A DNA stretch of 64,000 nucleotides from Solea solea. Taxonomy: Eukaryota > Chordata > Actinopteri > Pleuronectiformes > Soleidae. The stretch covers positions 14,768,821 through 14,832,820 of the forward strand of contig NC_081142.1 of the NCBI RefSeq assembly GCF_958295425.1. The letters are read 5' to 3'. Numbering within the stretch: the first letter of the stretch is position 1; the number at the start of each line of letters is the position of its first letter. This document shows, piece by piece, positions 28,301 to 42,500 of this stretch. The position numbers were made by a program, and so were the translations under genes. Below the pieces are notes generated by a model. The model saw only the letters and a list, made by a program, of their open reading frames with translations. It was not told the DNA's origin and made no database searches.

Positions 28301-31300
28301 TCTCAAAACAATGTATGTTAAACACCATAATCTGCTTGAAGGCCTTATCTTTTATGTCTAGGTTCAAACGTCTAACTTTTTTCATCATTGAAGCAAAATA
28401 TAGAAAATGAAAACAAATACATTGAAACACCCAAAGGATCCACAGAATAGCTCCTCTTTATCTGTCTTAAAACCTTTCTTATTTACTATAAAAGCATATC
28501 AATAACAATATAATATTGCTATACAACGCTCTGTTGATACGTGACCAACTGTTTTATCGCGTGATGTGTCTCTCCCATGTCCTGCTTTGCTCTTTCACAG
28601 TTTTGTCACTGATATTAAGAAGGCGCTGGCCTCAGCAGTTCTTCATCAGCCTCGAACTAAAGGTGCCTCCGTGTTATCAGAGTCAAAGGGCAGAAGCACG
28701 GGACCATCTTCCACAGGTCAGCCAGATTAATCCTGCACTTCATTATCAGAGGTCCCTCAAGTTTTTCAACTCACATTTCAGCATCAACAGAAGTTGATGC
28801 AAAGTGATTTTGTATTTGTACAGCAAGAGAGTCATTCTCTTTGTCCACTAAATTGTATTTTTACCCTTTAATATAAGTTAAAAGTCTAAAGCCACAAGTT
28901 AATGGAAAAATGGTTTGAAGTTAAAAACTTATTGCACATCTGAATTTCAACTCCAACTGGTAAATTATGTTCTTAAGCCCCCTAGTGGCATTTAACTCTA
29001 ATTCATGCGTGTGGTTTCACTGGTTTCCTCTTCAATTTTTGAAAATATGTCCAAAAAAATCAAATCAATGAGCCTAACAGTGAAATGTACCAAACTTAGG
29101 AGGAAAAGTTATTTGATAAAAATGATCCGATAAATAATTGATATCAGTCGATATTTGTTTGTAGGACTTACACAAATATAAGTGAATATAAATATTTATA
29201 ATTAAACATTACAATCAAAATTCCATGGTGCAGCATTATAGTCCTTTGTTTTTATCCATGTGAGTGGACAAGGATAAAAAAAAGAAAGAAGCTTCTTTCA
29301 TCTGAAATCATTTTACCTAATAAATAGAACAGCCATATCTTAGAGGGAGATTGTCATTATCTTTACTTTAAATAATAAAACAGTTTAAAACAAGTTAGTC
29401 AACTGCACTTTATACCATGTTTTTTTTTTTACCAAGGTGAAGTCACCAAACTGCACTGCACCAAACAGAGTAAAACAAAGTCAAATTATTTACATATACT
29501 ATTTGAATACAAGGTGTGCCACTGTGTCTCTTCACTGCCGCCTGTCCTGCAAACAATTGGACTAGATCATGACACGTTACACTGTGTAAGGGGCTGCTGC
29601 AACAGTAGAAGAATAAGCAGCAGTTTGACTGGTATTTATTTGTCTGTTATATCATGTTTGGGCTGTGTATAATTGCCATGAGTTGGTTATGTTTCACTCT
29701 CTAATTCATTTTACTTATATATCTAGTTTAGTAAGTAAGACAGTATAGACAGTGATGCCCCATAAGTTAAATCACGTTCTTGCATAACATAATTCAGTTT
29801 CTAATTTGGTAGTCTATTGATCAAATTATTTTAACCATAGGTTATAATACATATATAATTTGATAGTGCCTCAGTCTCAGAGTTACTGTAGTTAACCCTG
29901 CATCGTAGTTGATGTTGCTCGGATTTGGAAGGACACCTTCCGCATGCTGTTTTGCAGATAACAGGAAGAGGCCGCTGTTCTGTCTGTGCAATTTTCCTTG
30001 GCGACAATGTCAAATGACATTGAATTGATTTTCATGGCACCCTTGCCTCTAGGTCACATGCCTTTGGTTTTGTTACGGATCTGTGTGTAGCACAATCTCA
30101 CATCAGATTTGAAGTTTAAAAATGGGACTCAAACCTTTTAACCCGTGTCACATGAGCAGAATCTGACTCACATCCATCAAGCTAAAATGAAACACATGGT
30201 CACAATAAAAAAAGATATACAAAATGAAGCTGAGCATAATTTCAGTCATAATGGCTTAAATGAAGAAGGTAATCACACCATCAGGACATTATTCGTCCTG
30301 CTCTGGTTTGGTTTGGTTTGGTTTGAATACAAAGTATAGGACACATTTCTGTTTCCCTCTGAGAAGCCTGATCAAGCTGTTTTCCCCATGTGGTAATTTG
30401 ATGGACTTCAGTCCCAGTGGAAAATCTCTCATACATCTTGACACACTGATGTGTGACCTCATTTTGTCCTCTAAAATGATATTACAAAGACTTGCCTACA
30501 TAGCAGACAAACATTACACTGAAGGAGAAGGTGAAGTCATTTTAACACACGATTCCCAATTGGACAGAAGGGAAAGCTTTGGGAATACTAAAATATATAT
30601 TTGCATTTCTATTTTTATTGTTAATTAGTTTTTTTCCCCAATAATTTCCGGAAGTAGACGACTGTAGACATGTGACTTTGCATATGTCTCAAATATGACA
30701 CTAAATGTTCAAATGTCACTCTCTAGTTTTCCACAACGCGTTTTTATATGAACTGGAAATTTTCCTCATACATCTTACGGGTAAACTAAGACAACCTCAG
30801 TATAGAATCTGTGCCATAAAAGCTGATGTATGAGCCTACAATGAATGTCCTACTTCTCTGAACCAGCAGAGACTGATATGAATGGCTTTTCATGGCAGAA
30901 TATGCTGTCACTAAATCTCACATAACACGAATGCAGGTATTGTTGAAACGTCAGTAAATGTTGGGGGTTAATTCATCTACGTAGGATATGGATCTCTAAA
31001 GCTCTTTTTTTTTAATATGATGTGGGTTTTTCGCAATAATAAATCACAGTTTCACTCTTAAAATGAAAACTAGTTTAGTTTAAGTCATATTGTTGATTGG
31101 TGATTACATTTAATACAACAAGAATCAAACCAGGTTAACGTAAGATGTATTTAGTACTAGTAGTAGTAGTAGGCCTTATACACTTTAATAAAGTAAAAGC
31201 AACAATGCTACACAATAAACAAATATACCCAATCACTAGTGAAAGTCCTGCATTTAAAATCTTAAATAAAAGTCCAGAGGGATCGACATAAATGTGTTAT

Positions 31301-31440
31301 TCAACTGCTGAATCACTGTTACTGAGCAATACAATCTACAATCACCAGTAGGATGGATGCTGCTCAAGAAGGAGCTTATTAACGGATATTGGGAATATTT
31401 ATTTGAGACTCAGCTTCATGTTGACATGATCATAACATAA
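25240..31440. other. Gene-poor spacer between gamt and dazap1
   Basis: About 6 kb of AT-rich DNA. A (TAA)n microsatellite lies at 25320-25376 and a short GGTTT repeat at 30305-30327. The longest open frames (for example 28516-28797 and 30260-30628) have no recognisable domain, no codon-like composition and no splice partners. The human orthologous interval between GAMT and DAZAP1 also holds no other well-known coding gene. Confidence 0.5.
25318..25376. repeat. (TAA)n microsatellite
   Basis: About 17 TAA units with CAA interruptions. Confidence 0.95.
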
Positions 31441-31454
31441 TTTAGGCAGATTTA

Positions 31455-31805
31455 TCAGCTGCACATTTAAACTGCCGGAGCTCGCGATTGTTGAAGGATT
31501 TCAAAGTTGACCAGACTCTTTGTCATGTTCATGATTGAAACCAGTCTGGGATGATATTGGCATGTGGCATGTGGTGCATTATCAAACTGAAAATAACCAT
31601 TAAAAAGATGAGCAGACTGTGGTCATAAAAGGAAGTACATGGGCAGACTGCAATAGCCCTTAAATAAGCTGGGGCCTTCAAACAATGATTGGTTGTATTA
31701 TGGGACCCAAGGGTATGAGAAGTCATCCATGCAAGGGTCATACCACCACCAGGAGCAGCCGAGACAGTTAACACAAGACAGGTGTTCCATCTGCAGCCTT
31801 CAAAT
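31455..31805 (-). pseudogene. Decayed Tc1-like transposase fragment
   Basis: In shifting minus-strand frames the DDE-domain pieces can be followed: GGGMTLAWMTSHTLGS, NHCLKAPAYL, FMVIF-like and DNAPHA..., then IIPDWF. This order fits a Tc1/mariner-type transposase just around the second catalytic Asp block. Stops and frameshifts are numerous, and no inverted termini were located. It is a molecular fossil in the gamt-dazap1 spacer. Confidence 0.6.
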
Positions 31806-31934
31806 GTACGTATGGAGGTGGACAGCATTTTCAAGTTACTTCGGTGATATTTTCCCTATTTATTATTATCCTTATAATAAAAATTCAACACGGTAGAGAG
31901 CTTTTTATATGCAATAATATCATATCAGGTCATA

Positions 31935-31984
31935 TCAGTATTATTATAGTAATAATAATAGTAATAATAATAATAATAATAATA
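31935..31984. repeat. (TAA)n microsatellite
   Basis: About 14 imperfect TAA/TAG units. Confidence 0.9.
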
Positions 31985-32639
31985 CGTTTATTTTTCCCCC
32001 CCAAAAAATTGAGCCTAATATTCACTTCATCCTGGTGTCAAGACTTGATTTTGCTGTTGGTTAAATTTTGGACCAAATAAGTTTGCTAACTGTCCAAGTC
32101 GTCCTCATTGTCTTACTAATAGGAATTCATGTACCCATTCATTCATTCATCTTTTATTTAGGGTTGCACGCAGTACACTACTTAAAGTAGTGCAAAATCC
32201 TCGTACCTTGAGAAATGAGAAGATAATTGGTCAGACAGTATATGGGGTATAAATGTAAATCAATATGTATTAAAAAATGTGCAGATTTGTATTTATTTTT
32301 TTAATCCAAGTAGTGAGTGGTGTTTTATTTTTGAGAAGCAGATGGTTGGTTTAAGGAGGCATTAAGATGTTAAATGATGTTTTAAATTGTTTTTTAATAA
32401 AACCATTGTGTTGGATTGGAAATAATGCACTTATAGGATGCTAACACTCTGGGTCTATGTTAGTACTAAATAGTCTCACAGCAGAAAGACACTAACATTT
32501 GTTTATTTATCACAGCTTGTCACATAACCCTTTTCCTGAAAGAGTTACTCAGAATCTGACTGAGCTGATTAATACTTGAAATAAAAAAAAAAATTGGTGT
32601 TTGTTTGGGTGTAATGTTCCTTTAAAGACTGATTCCCCT

Positions 32640-33530
32640 GCAGCTTCGTCATTGCGCAGAACAGTTTGAACCAAAAAGCGGAGTGACCTTCCTCCGCTCT
32701 CAGTCTGACAGGGGCAGCACTGAAGCGATAAGCCGGTCTCAGCTCCCACCGTCAGCCGCACTCGCCTCAGAATAATGAACAACAACTTAGTCGGAGATGA
32801 AATCGGGTAAGAGCCATTTAATAACGCTTTCAAGTGTAAACAGCGTAGTAACGGACATGTAGTCTGCTCTGCTCTGTGGTCAAGCTGTCATCTGACAGCT
32901 AACGCTAGCTAACAGGCTAAGCTAACCGTAGAAACTCGCTAGCCCGAGCAAAGACGGGCAAAAAAGTGAAAGTAGTCAGTGAAGTAGTTCCGCGGTTTGT
33001 GGTGTCATTAAAGCAGCAAAATGGCACATTTTACTTCAGCGGTGTCACTTCGCTTGTCATTGGGACTCGCGAAAGTGCAGTTAATTGTCTCAGTGTTGTT
33101 TTCATTTAGCCGCAGCAGCAGCTCCTCACTAGCATAGCTGCCGCTTGCCAGCGAAGCGAAACTCTCCTCTTCTCGTCTCGGGCACAGTGCGAGGACATTT
33201 AGCGGGCACTGCCGGAGGATGGAGCATCGTCGTCCGCAGTGACCCTCCGCTTTTGTCACAGTCGCTGCATTTGCGATGGCTGCGTTTCAGCAGGGAACCA
33301 GGCGACACGTTAATAAAAATCGCTTTACAAATGTGGCACCATAGTGCCTTTTAAAGCTGCTGTTAAACTTCCAGCACCGGGTTCAGCGGTCCGCATGCAG
33401 CCGCAGAGCCCGAGCAGCCGCTCTCCTCTCCCCCTCTCCCACTGGAAACACTCGGGTTACAGTGGTGGAGGCTGAGTGCTGCAGCATTTGGAGTCCGCGC
33501 TCAGTCCTGTGTTAGCCCTCTAAACACTTT
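32640..33530 (+). promoter_or_regulatory. dazap1: dazap1 CpG-rich promoter region
   Basis: GC content and CpG density rise sharply around the first coding exon (32775-32806) and stay high to about 33530. Multiple GCTAGC/GCTAAC segments, AGCGGGC, and CCGCAGAGCCCGAGCAGCCG occur. No TATA box is seen near the start, which fits a broad housekeeping-type promoter. An unmapped 5' UTR precedes the ATG. Confidence 0.6.
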
Positions 33531-36500
33531 GGCTCTGTCCCGGAGTAACTTACGTGGCAGAAGGTTCATAAAAGACCTTTATTGCCGAGGTCATTACATA
33601 TGAGAACTTAGGTGACAGCCACTACCAGGACTGGATCTGGACGGAAAAACGTGTGTATGAGCTGTGGCTGCAAGATATTTTTGCATATTGCAAATAGTGA
33701 TAGATCTACACATTGTTTGAACGACTAATCAAGCTCGGTTTTTTTTTTGCCTTTTATTTTTTAGTTCTGTTACAGCTTATTATTGTGTAACTTTATTTTT
33801 TCATTTACGAGTTTCCAAAGCTTACCTTTTGATCTTCTGTTTCATGTATTTACTATTTAATTTGTGCATTATTATATTATTATTTATTATTAAGAGTATA
33901 TTAGTGGACTCCAGTGCAAACAAAAAAATACAGATTGGAAAGACATGGTCAGTCAATACATGCATAATCTTTACAATTATTTCTCAATGCACTATTGGTG
34001 TAGCTTTGTTATAATTGGGAAATTGTTAATCTTCACCCCCAGTGCTTTAAAACCTGCCACTGGACAGACAGCATTTCATATGGCTTCTATTTTACCTTTG
34101 TGTGAGACACTGTAATGATGCATAAGCGGTTATGTCTAACACTGACTCAGACTAATGATGAATGACTGACTGGTGGTACTTTGTCTATTGTTCCAAGGAA
34201 ACTTTTTGTGGGTGGATTGGACTGGAGTACCACACAAGGTAAGCGACACTTAAAAGGCTCAGCAACCTCATCCAGTTGTAGTTTCATCATTATCAGACTG
34301 GAGAATGTTTTCTTGTTCACAGACTTGTTAGGACCCTAAGTAATTAAACCCTAACTTCAGGTCACATTTGGTTTGCACTTGGATGTGAAATATTGGGTTC
34401 TTGGATTATACCTGATTCTGAGTAATATTTTGTTTTATTTAGGGAAAATTATCATATGACTGTGCAGAGACACACACAAATAGTGTTTTTGTAAGGCTTG
34501 GTGAATAATGTAAAATGTAAATGTGTCCTGTGGAAGGTCATGTATGCAGCACTTGGTAATGAAGGTTGAAAGAGTCATATTGACGTCAGTAAAATACTGA
34601 TGCATGTACCTTGCAGGTTACTTTCTGCCACACAATCACCCTAATTACAGATGCTACCAAATGTTGCGTGATTAAACTGATACATTACTATGTCATTGAA
34701 TGGAGAGTAGCACATCAGGGTTATATATTTATGTTTATAATCAAAAAATCACTGTAGTGATAATGTATAAATATTATGATTTAAAGTAAACAAAATTGCT
34801 TATTCTCCTTTTTGACATTTTGTAGTCCGTGATGCTCAGTTGCACTGCCCTTGTGGTAGATTCTATATGATACATTAGGCCTGTGTATACATTCTCCTCT
34901 CAATTGGAGCTGCCCAGAGTAGGTCTAGTTTGTATCAAGCCTTCGTCTCGTGCTTGGCTGGACATTGTGTAACTTTGCACAAAGGTTTGTCTGTGAAAAA
35001 GCGCTGTTAACAATAAGATCTTACCCACAGCGCTGTGTTACTCTGCTTGTTTCCCTGGCGAAGCCCTGGGGCTTCTCAGCAATGAGCGAAGCAATTTCGA
35101 TAACTCCAGTGTGAATCCTCATTTGTTCAAACTTGTACACTTGTTTCAGTAGGCGTGTGCAGGCATTACAATAGCTGGTTGCATGTTTGTTGCCATTTAA
35201 GATGACAGTGGGCCAGTGCTATGTTTTTATATATGTATCTTTATGAATGTCAATATGTGACATGAACACAGACACAATTCCCAAAATTCTAGCACAAGAC
35301 AATAATCAGTAAACCTGTAAAAATGTTAGTTTTATGTTCAGTCAGGTTTTGGTCCCAGTTACAGTTTTAGCTCAGGTTGGTGATAAATTAAAAATCATTA
35401 TGACCCTTCCTTGTCATAATCTTGGATTAAGTTTGCATATTTGCCACATTATTGTTTACATTTTTGTGAAGCTCCTCTCTTACTTCATCTCTCTCTTGTC
35501 TCAGAAACACTTAGGAACTACTTCTCACAGTATGGGGAAGTAGTAGATTGTGTCATCATGAAGGACAAAACTACAAATCAGTCACGAGGCTTCGGCTTTG
35601 TTAAATTCAAAGACCCCAATTGTGTACGGACGGTGTTGGAGACAAAGCCACATAATCTTGATGGAAGAAATGTGAGTATTTTAAATCAAAGAATAGAATA
35701 ATCTGTCGGTCCTCTGTGTGAGCAAGGCAAATTAGTAACAGTATTTCATTATTAACAGTAAGTAGAAGTTATTCAAGGAGATATACAAGTTTGAGTTGGG
35801 TTGCACCTTACTGCAGTCATTACAGATGATGTTTATTGCCCAACAAGATGTTCCTGTTCACAGTTAAATTAGCAACATTGACAGTTAAATCTAGATTGCC
35901 TTGCCTTTGGAGGAGGGTATAAACTCTTGCCACATATGTCAATTAATACAGGCCGTTACATATGCTGACCTGTATTGTGAGGCGAGCAAATATATGTACA
36001 TGGAATCAGTGACAATGAGCATTTGAAGGTACTTTTACTAAGAGAAAATGTTTTATCTCTCTCTGCTCTCAGATTGACCCTAAACCATGCACCCCCAGGG
36101 GAATGCAGCCTGAAAAGTCTCGAACCAAAGAGGGCTGGGTAAGAGGAATCTGATTTCTTCTGGGAAGGCTAGGTATTTCTCCTGGGCTATGGCAAAGGCC
36201 ACTGTCATATCAACCCTTCCTCCTCTTGAGGTTGAACTCAGGCATCAGTTCAAGGGCGATGAGGAGACCTTGAGCTTCATTCATAAGCTTTGAGGACCTT
36301 TGAGGTCTTGTCCATGCGCGTATATAATGTTTATTAGTCTCTATCTATTTGTGACTTAAGCAATGCAGTATCAGCAGATCGCCTGTCTGTTTCACCATGT
36401 TAAACATGTTTTAAAAACACATTTGCATTATCTTTTTTAAATGTTCAAATTTTTTCTTTACATTAATGTAGTTGTTCTAGCAAGTGTCTTATTTACAATT

Positions 36501-39500
36501 ACATTACATACATTAAATTCAAGATACTATAATATATATCATAGAAAATATCTTTCAGCAGTGAAGTTTTTGTCAGGCAGAAATCCCTTCACCAACTATG
36601 GGTCAATCAGCGATGCTATCAAACCCCTGCAGCTCTTTTATATTCATTTTGTTCCAAGCCAAGTGTTAAGTTATTGCTGTCAATAAAACATTTCTAGAAG
36701 TCGCACAATTTGCTGTATGCACAGATTTTATATGTCGAAGGCTTTTTTAAATGAGACCCTCCTCTTCCTCCAGGAATTTAAGTCGTACGGTTGGTACAGA
36801 ATATTTTTACTGACAAAGCAAAAGATATAATTGGTAAAATCATTGTCGCTGTAAGCAGCCTCCAGCATATATAGCAGCAGTGGAGTGCACAGCAGTGCTT
36901 ACTAGATGAGAGTAAGTGGAGGAAGCAGTGTTCTCTGATCTGTGGAGACCAGTGTTTGCATTGACATGACATGTTAGGAATTATACCCCAGGGCAAGAGA
37001 AGAACCTAATTTCTTCAGCACTGTTTGAATAGATGATGGCTAACTGGCCCCCACCTAAAGTAATCCCTCACATACATTGATATCCATACACTCCGTTTTC
37101 TTTCAGAAGGGCAGCAAAGCTGATAGCAATAAATCAAAGAAGATATTTGTAGGTGGAATCCCCCATAACTGCGGCGAGCCTGAACTCAGGGACTATTTCA
37201 ATAGATTTGGAGTGGTGAGTATTGTCAAGTGCATGATACAAATAAGTTCATATTGTGATTAAATTGCTTTAATGACATAACATTGAACACAGGGTCAATA
37301 CTACAGTGTTTTTTTAGTGGGGTGGGATAGGACAATGATTTAATTGTCCAAATTCAGGCTTAATATTTAATTGGAATTAGAAGGGAACCTGACTGAGCCA
37401 CTGTTTCCCTTTGTCCCATTCAAGGTCACAGAGGTGGTAATGATCTATGATGCGGAGAAGCAGAGGCCCCGAGGTAAAAGCTGATCCCATTTTTTTCTCT
37501 CCGCTCTCCATACCTTACCATCTTAAATCTCATGACAGACTATTCTTGCCCAAAGAGAAAAATCCATTCAATTAAAACACTGTAACAATTAAAAGGAATT
37601 TTCTGTATGACAAAGAAACATAATGTGTTCAATGAAACACAAACAGTCATGGCTGTGGATATTATATAGAGTAAGAGGTGAAAAGATATCACAGCATATT
37701 TTTCTTGAAAGTAATGGCAGTACCTTTTGGTTTATGCTAATTTGTTCAGTATTACGTGTAAAAGTCTCACATTAAACAGTGGCAGGTGGTGTCTTTGCAC
37801 TGTCTTTCATGACCTTGTGGGACATTGTCCCCTTGTTTCATACACACATTTCTACTCACGACTACATTTTCCTGAAAATAAATCATTGTCCAGCCACTGT
37901 TACAATTTTTCTAAATCCACTCTGATATAGTCACATCAGTGAATGATTTTCAAATGCTCAATAATTTTCTGTTGCATGGCTTTTCAGTTAATTAATGCCT
38001 TTTTTACCATTAGCCTTAAAATGAAGAAATGTCTTTTTCAGAATATGGCATGACAGTTCTAATGTCCATTATAATACTTTCAACTAAATTTAACAACTGC
38101 AAATAGGGAAGAGACACACTAACTGAAGCATAGAAGCTCCAAAATTCACAGTATTTTATCACAACATGCAACTGGCACATTGAGAACACTTCCACTATCT
38201 ATAGACATTAATGTCTGTTGCTTCGCGATGGCTGAAGGTGATTATAATTAAACATTTAAAATGTTTCATGGTCTCTTTCATAGTTCGGACATGACGTTGA
38301 CAGACATTAGTATCTCGCAGGAGTTTTATGCAAATAAGTCATAATTGTTTAATGAGTGTGTGACATGACAGCATGGATGGCTTCACCGGGAGTCGGACCC
38401 ATGCTACCAGCAGTGTTCCGGTCAGACTCGGTCTGCTGAGTTCCAGTCACACAGTTGCATTTGTCCTACATAGCAACAATGCAGTGGCAACTGACCCTAA
38501 ACATGTATTACTGCTTCCATCAAAACACTATCCATTCTCTGTTGGGAGAAACCCAGAATAGTTTGTCATTGATATTTAACATGCTGTATCAACCATTACA
38601 CAATTTTTAATAGTATAAATGATTTGTCATACTAAAACCATTAGACGTTGAACATTGGTGTAAGTTTTCTTTACCTTGATTTAGATGTACTTGATACATT
38701 ATCTTAAACCACATAGGGTGTGTTTTCCCATATGTAGAAAGTTAAGTATTTTTGTAAGTAAGCCCTTTTCTATTTTTCTTTCTTCTGTGTCCCTTCTCCT
38801 TGTGAATGGTTTGAATGTGATTAACTGTCTCTTAAGATTTGTCTTTTCTCCTTTAGGTAATTGTGCATTGACTGGTAGCACAGAGGTACAGGCCAAACGT
38901 AAAAAGTACCCAGGTTTTTTTTCCACTTGATCAAAACGGGGTTTCCACAAAGTTGCATCAAACTATCAATTGGGCTAAAGGCATAAATGTTTCTTCAGAA
39001 CTTCATATTATTAGAACAATTTCAGTCTGTATTTCTAATCTTAGTATTTATTTTTGATGGAAAATAGACATGTTGGCCAGTCAGTTGTATAAAATATTAA
39101 GAAACTTTATTGGTTCATTTATTTTAAAATGTTTGCCATTTTTGCATAGAAACAAACATTTGGAAATACATTTCCTAATTATGTCCTAGTTCTATAAAGT
39201 AGCCTGCATGGTAATTGGTTCATAGTTTTATTTGTATGTGGAATTATTTAGAGCCTGTTGGTTCCATTTATAGCTAATTTCTAGTTTGAGTACCATGCCA
39301 GATATTAATTTGTGTCGCCAAGCCATGTCTCTCTAACCGAGATATGTCAAAATCTTTTATGTGTCAACTTGGCTTTGAATTTAGATCAAGGACGGGTCAA
39401 TGACAGATGTTATTAATGGTGCCAGATCCTGAGGTTTGGGAAATGGTTGACTTGTTACTAGACGTCTCTAAAATCTCTGTTGTCTCACAGGATGTACAGT

Positions 39501-42500
39501 TGGATTGAGGTTAAGTCCCCAAAGTAGAGACTTACAGACAACCCAATTCTGCCACAGAGGAAAGTTAATCAAGTTGAAAGTAGATCACTGCAGCATGCTG
39601 TGGCCTGTTGCTAAAAGTTTTGTGATAGATAGAGGAGTTTACTGAACAGTTGGTGCAGCTGCTGGGCTTTACCTGTGTGTTGATGAATGTTGTGTATCCC
39701 CTTTGAAAAGTCTTTAGCCAAATTGGCAACTTGTCACATTGGGTAACAGTTATGGCCTATATCTTTGTGTTATTGTTGAGAAATATTCTAATTGTCCATT
39801 TTAGGCTTATCCTGGCTGCCTCAAAAGTAAAATACTGAAATTGGGAAAGCTTGGAGAAGGCTTTAGGCATTCTACAGTTTATGTTTCTTCATATTTTGTG
39901 ATGCATTAACAATGGCTGTTGCGAGTGTGTGCTCCAAAGCAATTTACCAAGGGACAGATCAAGGTGGGGTTTGGATGAAACGGCATGAAGTAACACAATG
40001 TAGTACTGGTTCAATTGGCATTTATCAGTGTTGGAGAATGAACGAGAATTGAATTGCAATTGAAGTTATGCATTTCTCTTTTAATCAAATGCTACACCTG
40101 TGATTCTGCATGTTTAGCAGGTAAACACTCTTGTATTGTTATCTTTACAAAACATTTCTCTGCGCAGTAAAGAGAAGTTTCCCTCAATTCCCCAGGCTTT
40201 AGTCTTGGATTTGTGTTGTTCTGCAAGTCTGCGACATCATCCGAACCCCAGGAGCCTCTTGCTCAGTCTTGACGGATCCTCACTCTGCTGGAGCCCAATA
40301 CTGTTCTCCATCTTGTGTTGTCACAACCCCCTGCTACCTTGATTCACTCTTGGTCGTTGGCTAGGTTTTGGATTTATTACTTTCGAGGCCGAACAATCAG
40401 TGGACCAGGCTGTCAACATGCATTTTCACGACATCATGGGCAAAAAAGTGTGTAGTTGTAGTTTTATTTTACCCTTAATATCAAACAGAGGCTTGGGCGA
40501 CAGAAAGAATTGTACTATTAAGCTGTTTTGTTTGTTATATCGACTTTTCCAAGGGCTGATTGCAAAAACATATAGTAGAAATTTACCTTTTAAGATGGTA
40601 AAAATTATAATAATCAGACTTCTGACAACCTTTGGTACCTAATCGACACCATTCCTTTCATAATTTTTATGTAACTCATCCTCAATAAATGCCGTTATAT
40701 TACAGTTTCAGCTGTCACCCAAGGCTTTGTTTCAACTGACCACTCCTTTAGGATGAAGTGTATTAGATAGTACTCAAAGCATTTATTGTGGCATTTTATG
40801 TCCCAGTGAAGTGAAAATGAAATAAAAGATAAAGCTTTATATTATGTTGAATTTCACAGACTACAATTCACCTAAAGGATTGGTCCACTCTCTCCTGTTT
40901 CTTTTTTTTTTCTGATATTTTTTTTTTTATTTTATTTTGTTTTCAGGTCACTTACACATCAACATACACATATATAATTTTTTTTTTTAAAGCTAAAGAA
41001 AAAAAAACTCAGTGACCTTAGTTGAATCTCCATACTGTGTCCCCTAGTTTTACCAATACACAAATCAAAAGGGTGTCAGTAAAATGCTCCTTAACACGAG
41101 ACATTAGTCGCACAGTTGCCGCTACAATTAATTTAGAGTTTACTTTAACTCGCTGTATGCACCAGATGGATGGGGTTTACAGCTCAAAGACAATCCAGAT
41201 GATGTCATATACAAAAACAAATTAACAAACAAAAAACAATGGTGTAGTATTTAAGCAAACTTCATAAACTTCGAGCATCCTTTCTACTCTTCTGATGTGT
41301 GACAAACACCACACACCTGCCTCCTCAGCTGAACAAACTGAACCAAAGGCTCATTGCATATGCAGTTTTCTTGGATACGCTCATTAATCAACAAACCCAA
41401 ATATTTTCCCTAATAAAGATAGTTTGCACTTGGCAGCTTTTAAACTAAAATACTGAGATACCAGAAGAAAGAGTTTCCATATTGACAGTGTAGTAATTTC
41501 TGGGCATAAGAATATGATCTTAGTCAAATGCAGAGTACTTATTTCCACCTTACTGTATATCCTGTTTCTGTCTTTGACCTTTAAATGGTATCAGAAATAT
41601 TTTATGGTCAGTCTGGCGTGACCCTTGTGTATATATTTTAATATTAATATTGGGTTTTATTTAAAGTAGTGTCCATATTAGGTAGTGATTGTTGTGGCTT
41701 TTCCTCACATCCATGATAGTGCTGCTGCATTTCAGTGATTTTTCTTAATGGAGCATGAAGTTCATTTAGTGGTGCTTATGATCATGATTTTTTGGAATAT
41801 CTGTTCTTTTATTGGAGAGTAGACAGTGGAGAGATGACAGAGAGTCAGATTACAATCCCACTTCATTGGTATATTGATTCAGTCTAACCTGTGTATTCTC
41901 CGATGGTATCTCTCCCCCTTGACTTTGTCCTGGTTTTCAGCAAGAATCAAGGCTTGACTTAATCCATTGTTCTTGACTTGACATTACCTTACACTGGGAT
42001 TTGAGGGAGCCTCGGAGATATAAGTTACAAAATTAGAAATTGGAGCACATCAAACTGTGGAACAAATCCCAGCTCTGCTGTTGGGGACCATACAGAAGTC
42101 ATGGTATCCATCACTCGTAGCTGTGATGCCCACGGGAGAACATGCGCAGGTAGCTGCCGGCGGCAGCGAGGCCACTGCCGGAAACATGTGCATGTAATTA
42201 GGTCGACAGAGAAGGAAGAGGAGGCTTGGGGAAGGTGGCAACACCTTAACGCAGGGAGGAATTTGCAATCCGTTTTCCTCCTGCAAGGTGACCCCAATAA
42301 CTCAACCGCTCATTCTATTTCGGGTAGGCTCCCCCTTAGTCTCAGCCTGTTTCCTTGCTCTGGTTAACTGCTGGTAGCTTTGCCTAGTTACAGACAAGAA
42401 AGTTTTTATAGTGGGGCAAAACCTTAAAGTCTCACTCAAGGCATCAAACTTTTTAATAGGATGCTACAGTATTATTTATAAAGGAGGTAATGATTAAAGT

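Noticed and set aside
28516..28797. 93-codon plus-strand open frame in the gamt-dazap1 spacer
   Set aside because: No recognisable domain, no coding-like composition, no splice partners; fits chance in a 6 kb spacer.
28976..28990. CTCF-like GCCCCCTAGTGGCA
   Set aside because: One base short in the core spacing relative to CCASYAGRKGGCR, so not called.
42050..42367. Possible hidden gene in dazap1 intron 7
   Set aside because: Open frames on both strands follow from GC richness; no homology seen, so kept only as a GC islet observation.
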